Assembly: GCF_945859685.1 (NCBI RefSeq)
Contig: NC_079148.1
Location: 32,437,946-32,501,945, forward strand
DNA: 64,000 bases
Direction of reading: 5' to 3'
Source of the DNA: Eupeodes corollae
Lineage: Eukaryota; Arthropoda; Insecta; Diptera; Syrphidae
The position numbers and the translations under genes are program-made. The notes under the pieces are model-generated. The model ran no database searches. It was given only the letters and a program-made list of their open reading frames with translations, and was not told the DNA's origin. Of this stretch, positions 36,448-48,187 are shown piece by piece. How positions within the stretch are numbered: position 1 is the stretch's first letter; every line of letters starts with the position of its first letter.

Positions 36448-37749
36448 AACTTCCCATAGGAAGTTATTGTAATGGGTCCGATTTGTCAAATTGAAAATTT
36501 TGACATTTCTCGACGTTTCAAGGTCCCTAGAGTCGAAATAAAAGATTTTTAGAAAGATGTCTGTGCGTGCGTGTGTACGTACGTTTGTACGTCCGTACGT
36601 CCGTACGTCCGTATGTCCGTACGTCCGTACGTCCGTACGTCCGTACGTTCGCGACGTTTTTTTCGTCGTCCATAGCTCAAGAACCAGAAGAGATATCAAC
36701 TTCAAATAAATTTTGTTATACAGATAATAAGGCAGAAAGATGCAGAAAGGGCTCTCAAGAAAATTGCGTGGGTGGTTTTTTCACTATAGCAGGTGTAAAA
36801 AAAGGTGAAAATTTTGGTTAACCCTAAATATCTTACGAACCAAAAACGCTAGAGACTTGAATTAAATTTTATAAAATATATTGTAACGTGATACCAAACA
36901 GATATATTTTTTGAAAAAAATTAATATAACGGTTTTTTTTATAAATCAATAAAACTGAAAAAAAAAAATTTGTCACCTCCAAAATTTTACGACTGAAATA
37001 TGATTTCATCTCTAAAACAATTTTGTGCAACGAAGAATAATGTTTTTGACATCTGATAAAATTTTGACAAAAATTGAATTGACAGTTTTTATTACAAAAA
37101 ATAAAAACCTAAAAGAAAATGTATAAAAGTTGGTAAAAATTGATTTTCGACTCAAATATCTTTTCAAAACTTTGAGATATTAGCTTTAATTTACTTTTAT
37201 CTTTCAAAACATCTTGTTGTCAACATTCAGTTAAAGTTTGAAAAAAATCGATTTGACAGTTTTTGTACAAAAAATTAAAAACCGAAAAAATAATTAACAA
37301 AAGTTCGTAAAAAATGATTTTCGACTCAAATATCTTTTAAAAACTTTGAGATAATAGATTCTAACTAATTTTTTCTTATAAGAAATATTGTTTTCAACAT
37401 TAGGACAAATTTTGAGAAAAATCGAATTGACAGTTTTTTTACAAAGAATAAAACTCTAAAAAAAACAATACCTACTAAAACTTGGTAAAAATTTACTTTC
37501 GGCTCAAATAGCTTTTGAAAAATTAAATATATTTGCATCAAACTTATCTTATTTCACAGAAAATATTGTTTTCAATATTCAGTAATTTTTATATAAAAAT
37601 CCAACAGTCCGTTTTTTTCATAAAAAATAAAATCTACAAAAAATAGAGCGCAAATTTGGTAAAAATACATATAGACAAACTTTTAAGCAAGACAAATCGA
37701 CTGACAGGATGGGAAGTTATCAGTGTGGGTCGCATCCCAGCCTCTTTTT
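36443..37749 (-). mobile_element. Helentron-like family A, tandem copy 2 (5' element of pair)
   Basis: A shorter copy (about 1.3 kb) with only three or four internal monomers. Its 3' hairpin, AACTTCCCATAGGAAGTT, lies at 36,448-36,465, directly next to the 5' end of the previous copy. The microsatellite of (GTCCGTAC) units at 36,585-36,650 is the longest in the family here. Frames at 36,418-36,705 and 36,567-36,821 are artefacts of that array. Confidence 0.78.
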
Positions 37750-37779
37750 ATTTTGATAATTTTGGTACGGTTTAATTAT

Positions 37780-38039
37780 GTATAATTAATTAATTGGGAG
37801 GCACAACAGTTCGTTGAGAACTAGGGCCTAGTGACTTAAGACTCTGAACCATTCCTGTCTGCGAATACTGTTGTCAGGGATGCAGAGGACCTACAGTTTT
37901 AAGCCAAATACAAACGGCTAATTTGAGAAAGCACTTTTTATGACCAGAAATACTCTTGGAGAATTTGTCAATTCCTCGCAAGAGGCAAAAGGATCGACCC
38001 AAAGACCTCTGGCATGACAGTCCAACCACGGGTACTGCG
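37780..38039 (-). mobile_element. SINE, internally shortened
   Basis: The same SINE family on the minus strand. It has GGGCCTAGTGACTTAAGACTC, the TTTGAGAAAGCACTTTT block and CCACGGGTAC at the tRNA-like end. Part of the box A to box B interval is deleted (about 38,000-38,030). The tail is a (TTAA)n run. It directly abuts the mariner-like relic. Confidence 0.82.
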
Positions 38040-38990
38040 GTTCAAAAAAAATATCGGCCAAATGGCTGCCGCAACCTTTTCGGCACACCTCCATCCAATG
38101 GTCCAAATTTTAGAAAAAGCTCAGCATAATTGAGGTTAAATTCCGTTAATGTGCCGAATCGTCTCTTCATTTACTTGTTGAGTTGTTGCAGGCTTAATGA
38201 CGTACACCTTTCAAATAACCCCAAAGAAAGAAGTCTAACGGTGTGAAATCACATTGGTTTGGTGGCCAATTGACATCGCTACCATGCGAGATAACATGGC
38301 CATTGAATCTGTTGTGCAAAAGAGCCATTGTTTCGTTGGCTGTGCCGCAAGTGGCAACGTCCTGTTGAGACAACAAAGCCTCCACATCCATACCTACCAA
38401 TTTGTGCCATAAAAAATTCGTTATCATCTCTAGTTACTACACTCACAGTAACTGCCTGACCGGCCTAATTTTAGAAGAATACGACCCATGATGCGAGCAT
38501 AAGCCGCAACAAACACTCACTCTTTGTGGGTGCATTGATTCTCGACAATTAATCTTTAATTATAATTATCCTAATATCGGAATTTCTGTCGAGTCGACTG
38601 AAAATTTGCTTCATCACTGAAGATGTTTTTTTTCAAAAATTGATCATCTACTATTGCCATTTCTTGCCACAATTCTGACCATTGATGACGTTTGAAATGG
38701 TCAAGAGACTTAAGTTATTGAGTGAACTATATCTTCTAAGCGTGTGTTAATGCAAGTGTCATGCATAATGTCCATCGGCGACGAGTATGGGAGGTGCAAT
38801 TGTTTGGCACGACGACGAGTTGAGGTGGACGGCTCTTCAGCCAATCTATGGCGAGCAGCAGCGATATTTTTTGCACTTCGAGTTGTGCATCCATCGGAGT
38901 TTCCACATTTCCTACAGACTCGGTTTGCTAAAATTTTAGAAAGATTTTTCCAATTGTACGATTAAATTAAACAAAATATTGTGCACGATT
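38040..38990 (-). pseudogene. Tc1/mariner-superfamily transposase relic
   Basis: Pieces of one transposase lie in order on the minus strand: an N-terminal helix-turn-helix part with TRRRAKQLHLP (about 38,800), then LLSQQDVATCGTANETMALL (about 38,340-38,400), then VNWPPNQCDFTPLDFFLWG (about 38,220-38,280), then a C-terminal HWMEVCRKGCGSHL (about 38,060-38,100). The Asp in QQD and the Asp in CDFTPLD fit the second and third positions of the DDE/D triad. Several stops and frame changes break it. No terminal inverted repeats were found. It is inactive. Confidence 0.82.
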
Positions 38991-39368
38991 TGGACTTCAA
39001 TTTGAACGCCCATTTTCATAAAAAGCCTGCATAACTTTAAAGCGTTATTAGCTGATTATGTATGTATCTTTCTATGGTTCAAATTGAGTTGGTCTGAAAT
39101 TTTGAAATGTCAAATAAAATGTTGAAAAAACTTGACGTTTAGGTGTAGTTAACATTTAATATCGTTCCTTTAAATGTCACCACCCTTTATCTTAAAACTC
39201 TCAACTAAATCCAACCCCTTGCTAAATTTAAGGCTTGATTTAGGTTATTCTGGTTTATACCATCCCCCAGCAACGAAGCGTAATTTAACTCTGCTGTCAC
39301 CTACCATAAAACTGTCTGCATAGGAATTTCCGAGCTGGTTCCAATTTACTTATGTAAAGTGTTTTCAA
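38991..39368. other. Intergenic AT-rich sequence
   Basis: I see nothing supportable; transposon end sequence may be hidden here. Confidence 0.4.
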
Positions 39369-39830
39369 TGGGCAGGTTCAGACAACATAAGGAACTTCAG
39401 ATGCAGTCAACTTCATTCTTTGAACGTAAATTTTGACCAAGGCAACTAGTAAGTTTTTCAAGTGTCATGAATTTAAAATTCAGAACTTTACTTCACAAAC
39501 CTCTACTTCAGGTTCATAGTACAAAAACTACCAAAATCATTATTTTCTACAAAACACTCCTCCTGCAAGCTACAAGTCCATCCCGATTTCAATTTTGTAT
39601 TTTAAAGAAATATTACTTATTTCTTTTCCAAATTTACAAGGAACCTTTTTACAGAAAGCATTAAATGAAGTTGTGCAGAAAATAAATAAATCATTGAGTA
39701 ATAAAGTTCAGCTTTTAGTTGAATTAAAAAACATGATCAATTGTCATTTTGACATAAGTTGACTTGATAGTTGAGGACATTTTTCTTGACTTTCTTTCCA
39801 GTCAACTCTCCAATAAAGTTGCCTTAATTG
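39369..39830 (+). repeat. Dispersed family-C repeat, copy 2
   Basis: Near-identical to 24,993-25,410 from TGGGCAGGTTCAGACAACAT to AATAAAGTTGCCTTAA, with an additional segment at about 39,550-39,590. The three small frames over it are not conserved and are rejected. Confidence 0.7.
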
Positions 39831-40689
39831 GAAGGCAATTTTTTGGCAGCTGGCCAATGAGATGCGAGAAACTTGCCTTACTTTCAAGTCCCTTATGGCT
39901 AAAATGCCAACTTTATTTATCAAATTATTTAGAACACTGTTGTCCAGCAAGGTATGGTCTTACTATTTAATTTGGGTGACTCATATGAAAGCATTCCAAG
40001 ATTCCAACAGTTTTTTAAATATGCCATATTTAAGAGCTAAAATACAATAGCTTAGAGGGTTTTTGGTGCATTTCGCGCAGAAATGTAGGAAATTGTTTTG
40101 AAACGTAGCTTTTTTTCAAAAACTAAACACACTATTCTTGTTTTCATTTCTATAAATGCAAAGAACGCTGCAAAATGTAAAAATCCAGAAAATGAGAGAG
40201 GATCTGATATGTTAAAATGTCGGGCTTTTTTATGTAGTTTTTTTCGAAATCAATTTCCGCGAGTCTCTTATTACTGTCGTTATCAATCTGATTACTCGTA
40301 TTTTGATCTTAAAAAGGCGTCAACAAAACTTAAAAATTGTAGAGACAAAAAGGTTTGGTTCTTGAATTTAAGGAAATAGTTGCATTTAAGTACATAAAAA
40401 AAAAAATTAAAACAAAGTAAGGTAAGTAAACAAATAAGTTGGAACGAAAAGTTTTGTAGTACTCACAAATTACACGTTTCAAAGCTTTTATATCAACAGA
40501 TATGAAACGCTTATTATGTTTTCCACTTAGCCATTAATTTAACAAAAGTGTCACTTGATTTTTTTGGGACATTTGTATTATTGAAATTCGTGTTTGAATC
40601 TCAGTTCTAGAGCATCCAAAGCAAATTCACTTCAAAAGTAGATTTATTTAATTTTTTAACATCTTTTGTATTCAACAGAAAACCAATTT
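39831..40689. other. Intergenic AT-rich sequence
   Basis: No recognisable feature. The 93-codon frame at 40,098-40,379 has no known motif and lies in repeat-rich DNA; I do not call it. Confidence 0.4.
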
Positions 40690-41560
40690 TGAAAGAAATG
40701 AAACGCACGACTGGGTCGCTAGAACTTGATAATTTCTTGCAAAAAGTCTGTTTAAAAATATTTCCTATATTTTAAGATTTAAAAATGTACCTGCAAAATA
40801 AGTTATTCTCAAAAATTTAAAAGCCATTTTATTTGTCAAAAAATCTAGATAAACCTATTTTTTTCCACAATCAGTTCTTCTAAATTTTGTCTTAAAAATA
40901 TTTTTGGTATAAGCACTAAATAAAGAGCTTATAAATATATGAACATTTTACATTAAAATCTTGTCAAAAAATGTTGTCTCCTTTCTGAAATATCGAGTTT
41001 TGTAAAGAAAATTAGTATTTTATTAAAAATAAAAAAAATGTTTGACCATAGAAAATCATCATCAATTTGATCATTGACAAGAGCTTGCGCAGAAAGAGAA
41101 GAATTTTGAAATCGGTCCATTAGTTCTTGAGAAAACTTAAAAACTAAATAAAACTTTTTTGAGGGGTACTTTTCTAGAGCAATACGAAAATATGTTTTTC
41201 TTGTAGAACGAAGCCAAATTAAGAACACAACATTTAGAGAAAGTTTTAGAAAAATCACATCTTGAACCAAAAAATTTGTGTGGGGACTGTTATTTTTCGT
41301 ATTGATAAAATGAAAAAAAAAAACGCCTTACACTAATCGGCTGAAAATCTTAATTTCAATCAACACCATTGTTTGGACTGCAGGGGCCAGGAAACAGGAA
41401 ACAGACAGAGGAAAGGAATCGGGGTACCCACTTTTTTCGGCTTCTTTACAGTCGTAATGTCATATTTGCTTAAAAACTCTAGTTTGAAATTGTTTACTTA
41501 TGCAAAACTTGCTATATACATATGTAGTTCCTATTTTCGCAGTAAAAATCACTTCAATAA
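40690..41560 (+). repeat. Family-B repeat, copy 2
   Basis: This is collinear with 1,025-1,945: TAAGATTTAAAAATGT, TTTAAAAGCCATTTTAT, the GAGCAATACGAAAATA block, CTAATCGGCTGAAAATCTTAA, GGAATCGGGGTACCCACTT and ACTTGCTATATACATATG. The 3' hairpin is partly eroded. Confidence 0.65.
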
Positions 41561-42654
41561 TCACTATTTATGTGTGTACAAAAAATGTAATACTAAAATT
41601 GAAGGCGAGTTTAAGGAATTCAAAGGCAACTTAATATAAAATTCATGATCTCTTATTCAAGGTTTCTTCTTAAGAACCTGAATATTTTCTATTTTTCTTA
41701 GAAACAATTTTTATGAAAATAATTTAAAGCATGACTAAAGTTTTTTTCAAATTCTAAATTGAGCGAAAACTTAAAATTTGAGTTGTTTTTGACAGCAAAC
41801 CACTTTTTGGTGAATGTCGTTAAATTACTAATAAATCTTTAAATGAAATCTTTACTTATACAAATTAACTGTTATAAGCTTTTTGGCTCATATGAACCCC
41901 CTGGATCGTCAATTGGTCAAAAGTTGATGAATTTGTGTTGTTTTTTTGGAATAAGGCTGAATATCCGATTCATATTATGTTCTTGGTCCAATGTTCAGTC
42001 AAAAGTAGAACTTTTAGTAACAAATTTAAAGGAAGTAAAAGTGTTTTCATATAAAAAAATAAAGAATTCAAAATATAATGGGGGTCATATCCATTAACGC
42101 AATACGATTAGTTTTGAATTGAAGCGAATTCCTGCGAAAAAGCAAACAAATTATCTCCCAGGGAGGTCATGACCCCTATGGGGGGACCCCTGGATCCGCC
42201 ATTGAATGTTAGGTTTTGGCGTTTTAAATATATTGTGTGAATTTTGCAACAAGGAGCTAATTAGAATAATAAAAGAAAATTCACAAGGATATTCTTACAT
42301 TGCACTGATTTCTAGTAATAAAAGAATTATAAATGCATTCATATCATCTTCTGGTCCAAGGACTCCTTTACGAACTGTAATGAACTTAAACTGTTGATAA
42401 CCTAGTTCCTACATCCTAGTTCCTACATCCTATATAAATATATACATAATTCTTTAATTTCCTTAGTCTATAAAAGCGCGGGCTTAACAGGACCCGAATT
42501 TAGTTCGTAATGCTATTTGACCGGATAAAAATTAAAACTAAATATCAAAGGCATCAAGTGATTAGTAACCCTACTTTCCATGTCCAAATCCGTAGAACCT
42601 GCTAGCTGATGCTATACTTAATCCTAGAACAACAAACTAATATGCGGCGTGGTT
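41561..42654. other. Intergenic sequence
   Basis: No gene was found. There are two similar CCCCCTGGATC / CCCCTGGATCCG words at 41,897 and 42,186, each followed by CGTCAATTGG or GCCATTGAATG, perhaps remnants of one repeat. Confidence 0.35.
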
Positions 42655-43790
42655 TTTAAGCTCTTAATCCTCAAACCACGAACGAGCAGGCGTTAAACAA
42701 GGTTGCGTTGTGAGCGCATTGCTTTTTGTCTTGTTCTTAAATGACCTACATTCTGAACTTCCCAGGCGGAATACATGTGAAAAGAATCGGTATAAATGTT
42801 CTTTTGTATGCTGATGATATTGTAATTTTGGCTGAGAGTCCATCTTTACTTCAAACAATTATAAACAAGTTCAGCAGCTATTGCGATAAATGGAACCTTG
42901 AAGTTAATCTTGAGAAATATGAAATTGTTATTTTTAGCAATGGAGGTCGAAGAGCATGGAATTTCAAAGGTGTAGAAGTAAAAATAACAGACCAGTATAA
43001 ATATCTTGGCGTCGTCTCTACATATAATATGTCTTGGTCTGAACATCTGACAGAGGCTTGCAACATCAAAAAATGCAATCAACGCAACCTGGTCTATAAG
43101 TCTGAAAAATAAGTTAGTGCCACATTCAGCAGGGGTACAAGGAGTGCATACAATGTGAAAAGCATCAAAGGTTTTTCGTCAAAAGATGTTTTAAAATACC
43201 AGATAATACACCAAACTACATTATAAACATCGAAACCGGTCTTCCAAATGCGTTTCTTACTAGCCTTGAAATACATTTGAAATATTTGCAAAAAGTTTTC
43301 AGCCTACCCAGCTCTAGATTACCACGCATACTTTCATCCGCAGTACTTCGCAAACATATTAATTGGGCCCAGGAATGGTCAGGCCATTTCCGCGCGACTG
43401 GCATCTTTGTCAACTATGAATCAACTAATTTTGATTGGAAACATGCCAACAACATGCTTTTGATTAAACTGAAAGAACAACAATGGAAAGATTCTACAGA
43501 ACGTGATTTCCAATCACAATTTCACGACGAATATAGCAATTTATCATACACATAGGTACCCAACTATTTTAATGACTCAAATTCAGGAGAAATGATAATT
43601 ATGATCTTAAGAACAAGGTGTGGATTACTTAACTTGAATGCTAGGGTATTTCAGCATGACCCTGTTGTGTAATGACAACTTTAACAAGTTATTGTCCTAA
43701 CTAATTTTGAACACCAGCATTATCTTGTTTTTATAACCACTTTTTTAAGAAAGTAAAATGTATTTATCTATTCTTTATCTATCTATCCTC
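42655..43790 (+). pseudogene. LINE reverse transcriptase and C-terminal relic
   Basis: From 42,680 the plus strand reads a VKQGCVVSALLFVLFLNDL-like block, then NVLLYADDIVILAESPSLLQ at 42,800-42,860. This holds the catalytic YADD box and is followed by CDKWNLEVNLEK and ITDQYKYLGVVSTYNMSWSEHL. A later frame at 43,277-43,555 resembles the C-terminal part of the same kind of LINE (LPSSRLPRILSSAVLR). Frame changes occur near 42,745 and 43,090. The 3' side ends in a (TATC)n tail near 43,765-43,785. It is not active. Confidence 0.82.
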
Positions 43791-43880
43791 AAACCACTTG
43801 TCTTACCTTTCATCTCAAATATCTGGCATATCTCTTAAAAAAAAAAACTTAAAAATAAATATTTGCCTATTTTAATTTTT

Positions 43881-43886
43881 TTTATT
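43881..43886 (-). terminator. Polyadenylation signal of TH1
   Basis: On the minus strand AATAAA lies about 65 bases after the TH1 stop codon, a suitable distance for 3'-end formation. Confidence 0.6.
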
Positions 43887-43950
43887 TCATTATTTTAACT
43901 CAAAAGTCTTTTTCAAATCCAAGATGTTTCCATCAAGTCCATCATCATCA

Positions 43951-46023
43951 TTAAACAGTTGTATAATGCGCCTTACAATGCACTGAAAAAAAAAAGAAAA
44001 AAAAAAACTTTTATTATTAAAAGAAAAAAAATCAAATTGAAACATTAAATTACCAATAAACTCTGATACCGGATCATTGTCTCCTTCGCCTCTCATCGTT
44101 CCAGTTATTTCCTCATTCTCTACCATTGGCAGAAATAATTGCACAAATTCCGGTGAATAAGGATGTGTTATTGTCTCAAGAACTTCCGTTACAAAATATC
44201 TAATCAACGAGATATCAGTGTCTCCTTTGGCACAACATTGTTTGATGTATTTTACAACAGGCACTACACAGCCTCGAGTTAATAAATTAACCATACGATC
44301 TAGTAACATTTTCTTCATCTCCAACTAAAACAAAAACAATGAAAACAGTTAGTAAATTCGAAATCCTACTCATTTGACTTTATTGCTTCAAACCTGGACA
44401 AGAATTTCAAGCTCATCTTGTTTCGATTCAAACAATCGAATTAACAATCGGAGGATCTGATAATGCAAAGTCGTATGAACAGATGCCACCTCGTCCAGAA
44501 TCGCCAAATGCGTCGGACAACTGTCGGTGGTAAGCTTGAAGTATGAAGGTTCTGTGACTGTGTTTTCTATCCATCGAATGACTCCAACTCCAACGACAGG
44601 AAATCTAAAAGAAACAAATACTTATAAGAAGGTCTGAAGTAACCATCAGAAGGTAACGTACTTAATACAATTGTAAAGCGTTTGTAATTCAGCAATCAGT
44701 TCCGTGGAGCCCTTGGTGGTGTTGCAAATCGTATGCACCTTTTCTATCGCCTGGGTAGTTGCTTTGAGTTCTTCCTTATTGAGAACTCGATCGGTTTGCG
44801 GTCTCTTTTTGACTGGAGTATCGACTACACTCGACGCATAAGCCAAAAGGAATATATACTTCGACTTATGCTCGGGGTTGATTTTCACACCGAGTTTGAA
44901 AAGAGAATCCACAAGCAGCTCTAGAAATTGTGGATCTCTGATAAGATCAATTGGAGGCGGATCTTGTGCTGTGTAGTTTCGATACAGGACAGTTATATCA
45001 GCTGGATTGAGGGTATTTCTCGAAAGCATCGACGACAACGCTTGACAAGCTTGTGGATAAGCCGCTGATCCATTCAAGGCCATGGTGATGGGGGTTACAT
45101 TTTGATTGCTGGAAAATATAATAATGATTAATTTGCTGGCTTAATATTTGTATAAAATGAAACTTACTTGGTTAAGGCATATTTTGTAATTTCCTGCGAG
45201 AGTCGTTTCATATTGAAGCCACCTTTTGGTTCCTGCGACAAAACCTGCACCAGAACCTGACTGTAGACGTAGGTGTGCTGCCCATGGCAGACCATTCGTG
45301 CGCATTCCTGAATAGCACTCTGTATGTCTTCGGGATTGTTTAAGAACTTCGTAATCGAGGTTTTGAGAACTTTAGAGAACACTTCGATTTGCTGAGCTGC
45401 CGTCGAGATCGAAGTGATTTCACTTTGAAAACCTGCGTCGGATATGAGTTTTATGGTAAAATTCAACATCAAACAATCGGGATACTCCTCGGCCAGACGA
45501 TAAATCAACGACCGCCAAGTGGGATGGTCAATCATTTCGGTCAACCAGTCTGGGGTTTCACCTTCCTCTGTGAAAATTGTATCCGCCTTCTTGGGATCGA
45601 AAGTCTTTAGGATCATATCTTTGAGGTGATTTTCAACCATGGCTTGGACATCGGTTACTTTGACTCCGGCTAGAATTAACCACTCAGCTAGAAGATTGGC
45701 CATTTGAGCGACAGCTTTGTAGTTCTCCGATAGCATTGTGATGACTTCTTCGGGACTGCCTCCCGATTGAAAGTAACGTTTCAGTTGAGTGAATATCCCC
45801 GGTTCCATAATGTAATCGGGAGTGAAGAATTTTTCAAGACATTCTTGAATGGTTTCTTGGGGATTTTCTTCAAGCATTTCCTTAAAATTTGCAGAAAAAT
45901 ATCATCAATAACAATAAACTACGTGTAAGTTTTTGTTTCGATGCGATTGCTGGTGATGCTTACCTCATCCTCGCCAGGTTTGCTGCGTCCACGCCAACCT
46001 TCTTCGTCATAATCGACTTCCAT
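43951..46023 (-). CDS. TH1: Negative elongation factor subunit C/D (NELF-C/D)
   Basis: NELF-C/D is the scaffold subunit of the nuclear NELF complex, which with DSIF holds RNA polymerase II in promoter-proximal pause. The coding exons are 46,023-45,964, 45,880-45,168, 45,108-44,662, 44,604-44,394, 44,324-44,054 and 43,982-43,951. All have GT-AG borders and compatible phases, giving 577 residues, the family's usual size. The protein starts MEVDYDEEGWRGRSKPGEDE. Family landmarks follow: FFTPDYIMEPGIFTQLKRYF, LTEMIDHPTWRSL, LMLNFTIKLISDAGFQSEI, MVCHGQHTYVYSQ, YPQACQALSSMLSRNTLNPA, CIKFPVVGVGV and DTDISLIRYFVTEVLE. It ends VHCKAHYTTV, matching the family's short conserved C-terminus. The last coding exon is only 32 bp. 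Introns are 57-83 bp. The gene is intact and the start is the first in-frame ATG. Confidence 0.98.
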
Positions 46024-46936
46024 GATTAAGAATTATGTATATATTCAACTATTTCAAGTTATGATTGAAATAAAATTGAGAAAATTGTGTTAAAACACAA
46101 CTTTTAGTAAAAATTTGAGCGGTGTAAACAAAAAATGGAAGAAATTAATTTGTGTGTCAAATTGAAGTGTAAAACGTCATTTCTATTTGAGAGAAATGTC
46201 ACCAGGTGGCGAATAATATGTTAGGGGTTAATAACACAGGCATGTTATAGATATTTTGTTTTTGCCCTATAGTTACGTCTGATTTCAAACGAAGCTACTT
46301 TTCCGATTATTTTTTAGTACATATCTAAAGCGAATGCTGGATTTAATTGTATCTGCACTTCGAAGTCTGCAGACAAAGAGGATGCAAAATAATATATAAA
46401 TAATGGATTGATAGGGAGAGAACGTTAAAATTGCCAATGTTTTTAAATATTTAAATTTAATTCTGAGGTTTATACAACTAAATGCAATATTTTAGTTAAG
46501 CTTTGTCGAATTAGAATGCGTTTTTACTATATAAATCAAAGTACGTTAAGACTCTAATTTTAACTGCATGGACAAGCACTATTCAACTTTTTATAGCCAC
46601 ATTTTACTTTAGAGCAAAGAAAATATTTTTCCAATTTTCTTACAGTTTTTGGTATTTGTTAGGTTTTGTTTTTATTTATTTCATTACACTTTCGTTGAAA
46701 GTGGATTCCCATGTATCTACATCTGCATAGTGCAGAAAAGTAACCCGAATGTGAGAGAGAATATACAAGTCGTATTCTATTTACTTCCTATAAAACACTA
46801 TAACTATAGTACAGTATTGCCGCAAACCCTTAAGAATGTGTAATGAAATTAATCAAAAAAGCAAAACAATAGAAAGAAAATCGGAAAATATTTTCAGTCA
46901 ACCAAAAAAAAAATGGATAAAATTTGGTAAGCAATG
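46024..46936. other. 5' flank of TH1 and intergenic DNA
   Basis: The first 200 bp or so must include the TH1 5'UTR and promoter (minus strand). I see no TATA box, as is common for housekeeping genes. The rest is AT-rich with no recognised feature; the frame at 46,649-46,843 is rejected. Confidence 0.45.
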
Positions 46937-48187
46937 TTTTCCCAACCTGATAAGTCGTTAGCAGTGTGGTTTTAGACCAGGAAAGTCCACAGTTGATCAA
47001 ACATTCACATTACGGCAGATCCTGGGAAAAAACCCAAGAACACCAAATCGACACCCACCATCTTTTCATCGATTTCAAGGCCGCATATGACAGCATCTAC
47101 AGGGACAAGCTGTATAGAGCCATGTCTAGTTTTGGCATCCCTGCCACGCTCGTCCATTTGTGCAGGATGACCTTGGAGAATTCACGCTGCTCCATAAAAG
47201 TTGGAAACAACTTAACAGAAACTTTCGATGTCAAAAAAGGTTTTAGACAAGGTGATGCGCTGTCATATGATTTTTTTAACATCGTGCTTGAAAGAATAGT
47301 GCAGAGCTCATACGTCAACACTAGAGGCACTATCTTTCAAAAGTCTGTCCAATTACTAGGATATGCTGATGACATCGACATAATCGGAAGAAATCAGCGT
47401 GATGTCAATGGGGCTTTTGTGTGTGTTGAGGCAGGGGCGTCAAAAATGGGTTTAACGGTTAATGAGGGCAAAACAAAGTACATGCTTTCGTCAAGAAAGG
47501 ACATACAACACCGACGTCTTGGTCAAAACGTCATCATCGACAGACGTAACTTTGAGGTAGTCAAGGACATCGTCTATCTAGGCTCCGCTCTAAACGCAGA
47601 AAACAATACCAGCGCTGAGATCAAACGAAGAATAACTCTTGCTAACCGTTGTTTCTTTGGACTAAGAAAGCAATTGAGTGGTAAAGTCCTCTCTCGAGGG
47701 ACCAAAGTGGTGCTATATAATAATCTTATCATCCCCGTCCTGCTATACGGTACAGAAGCATGGACTATGACAAAAACGGATTAAAGCACCTTGGGTCGGT
47801 TCGAGCGAAAAATTCTTCGTGTGATCTACGGTCCCATATGCATCGAAGGGGAGTGGAGGAGAAGATGGAACAACGAGCTATACGGGCTGTACAGCGACGT
47901 AGACTTAGCCAGAAGGGTAAAAGTCCAACGACTAAGATGGCTGGGTCACGTAGAGTGCATGGAAACTAATGCCCCGAACTGAAAAGTCTTCGAATCCACA
48001 CCCACAGGACAGCGCAGTAGAGGAAGACCGCGGATCAGGTGGCGCGCACAAGTGGAAAGTGACCTCACCCAACTTGGAGCGCGAAACTGGAGACATCTAG
48101 CTAGGGACCGAGGTAGATGGAGAAGTTTGTTGCGTCAGGCCCTTGTTTACACAGGACTGTAGCGCCACCTTAAGTAAGTAAGTAAGT
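46937..48187 (+). mobile_element. RTE-type LINE, 5'-truncated
   Basis: Reverse transcriptase and the C-terminal domain are readable. Motifs are THHLFIDFKAAYDSI, KKGFRQGDALSYDFFNIVLE, the catalytic LLGYADDIDIIGRN, KTKYMLSSRKD, FEVVKDIVYLGSALNAENN and IPVLLYGTEAWTM. After a stop (GAA to TAA at about 47,782) come GRFERKILRVIYGP, RRRWNNELYGLYSD, VQRLRWLGHVECME and GRPRIRWRAQVESDL. A frame change lies near 46,990 and another stop near 47,980. It ends GCGCCACCTT plus (AAGT)n. The flanks TGTTTTCCC (about 46,939) and TGTTTTTCC (about 48,187) may be a diverged target duplication. Clade assignment is by motif style. Confidence 0.88.

Noticed and set aside
36418..36821. Two overlapping frames rich in VRTYGRT / VRTSVRPY repeats, and similar frames at 34,536, 29,943 and 4,528
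   Set aside because: They are translations of the GTCCGTAC microsatellite at the end of family-A elements, open on both strands because the repeat lacks stops.
40098..40379. 93-codon plus-strand frame
   Set aside because: No motif, no splice or start context, and composition like the surrounding AT-rich DNA.
43890..44324. 144-codon frame containing the NELF-C/D C-terminal region
   Set aside because: After the donor at 44,053 it reads intron. The true end is the 32-bp exon at 43,951-43,982.
44733..45610. Plus-strand frames opposite TH1, and 50,361-50,552 and 51,081-51,290 opposite TRIC
   Set aside because: They are antisense shadows of conserved exons.
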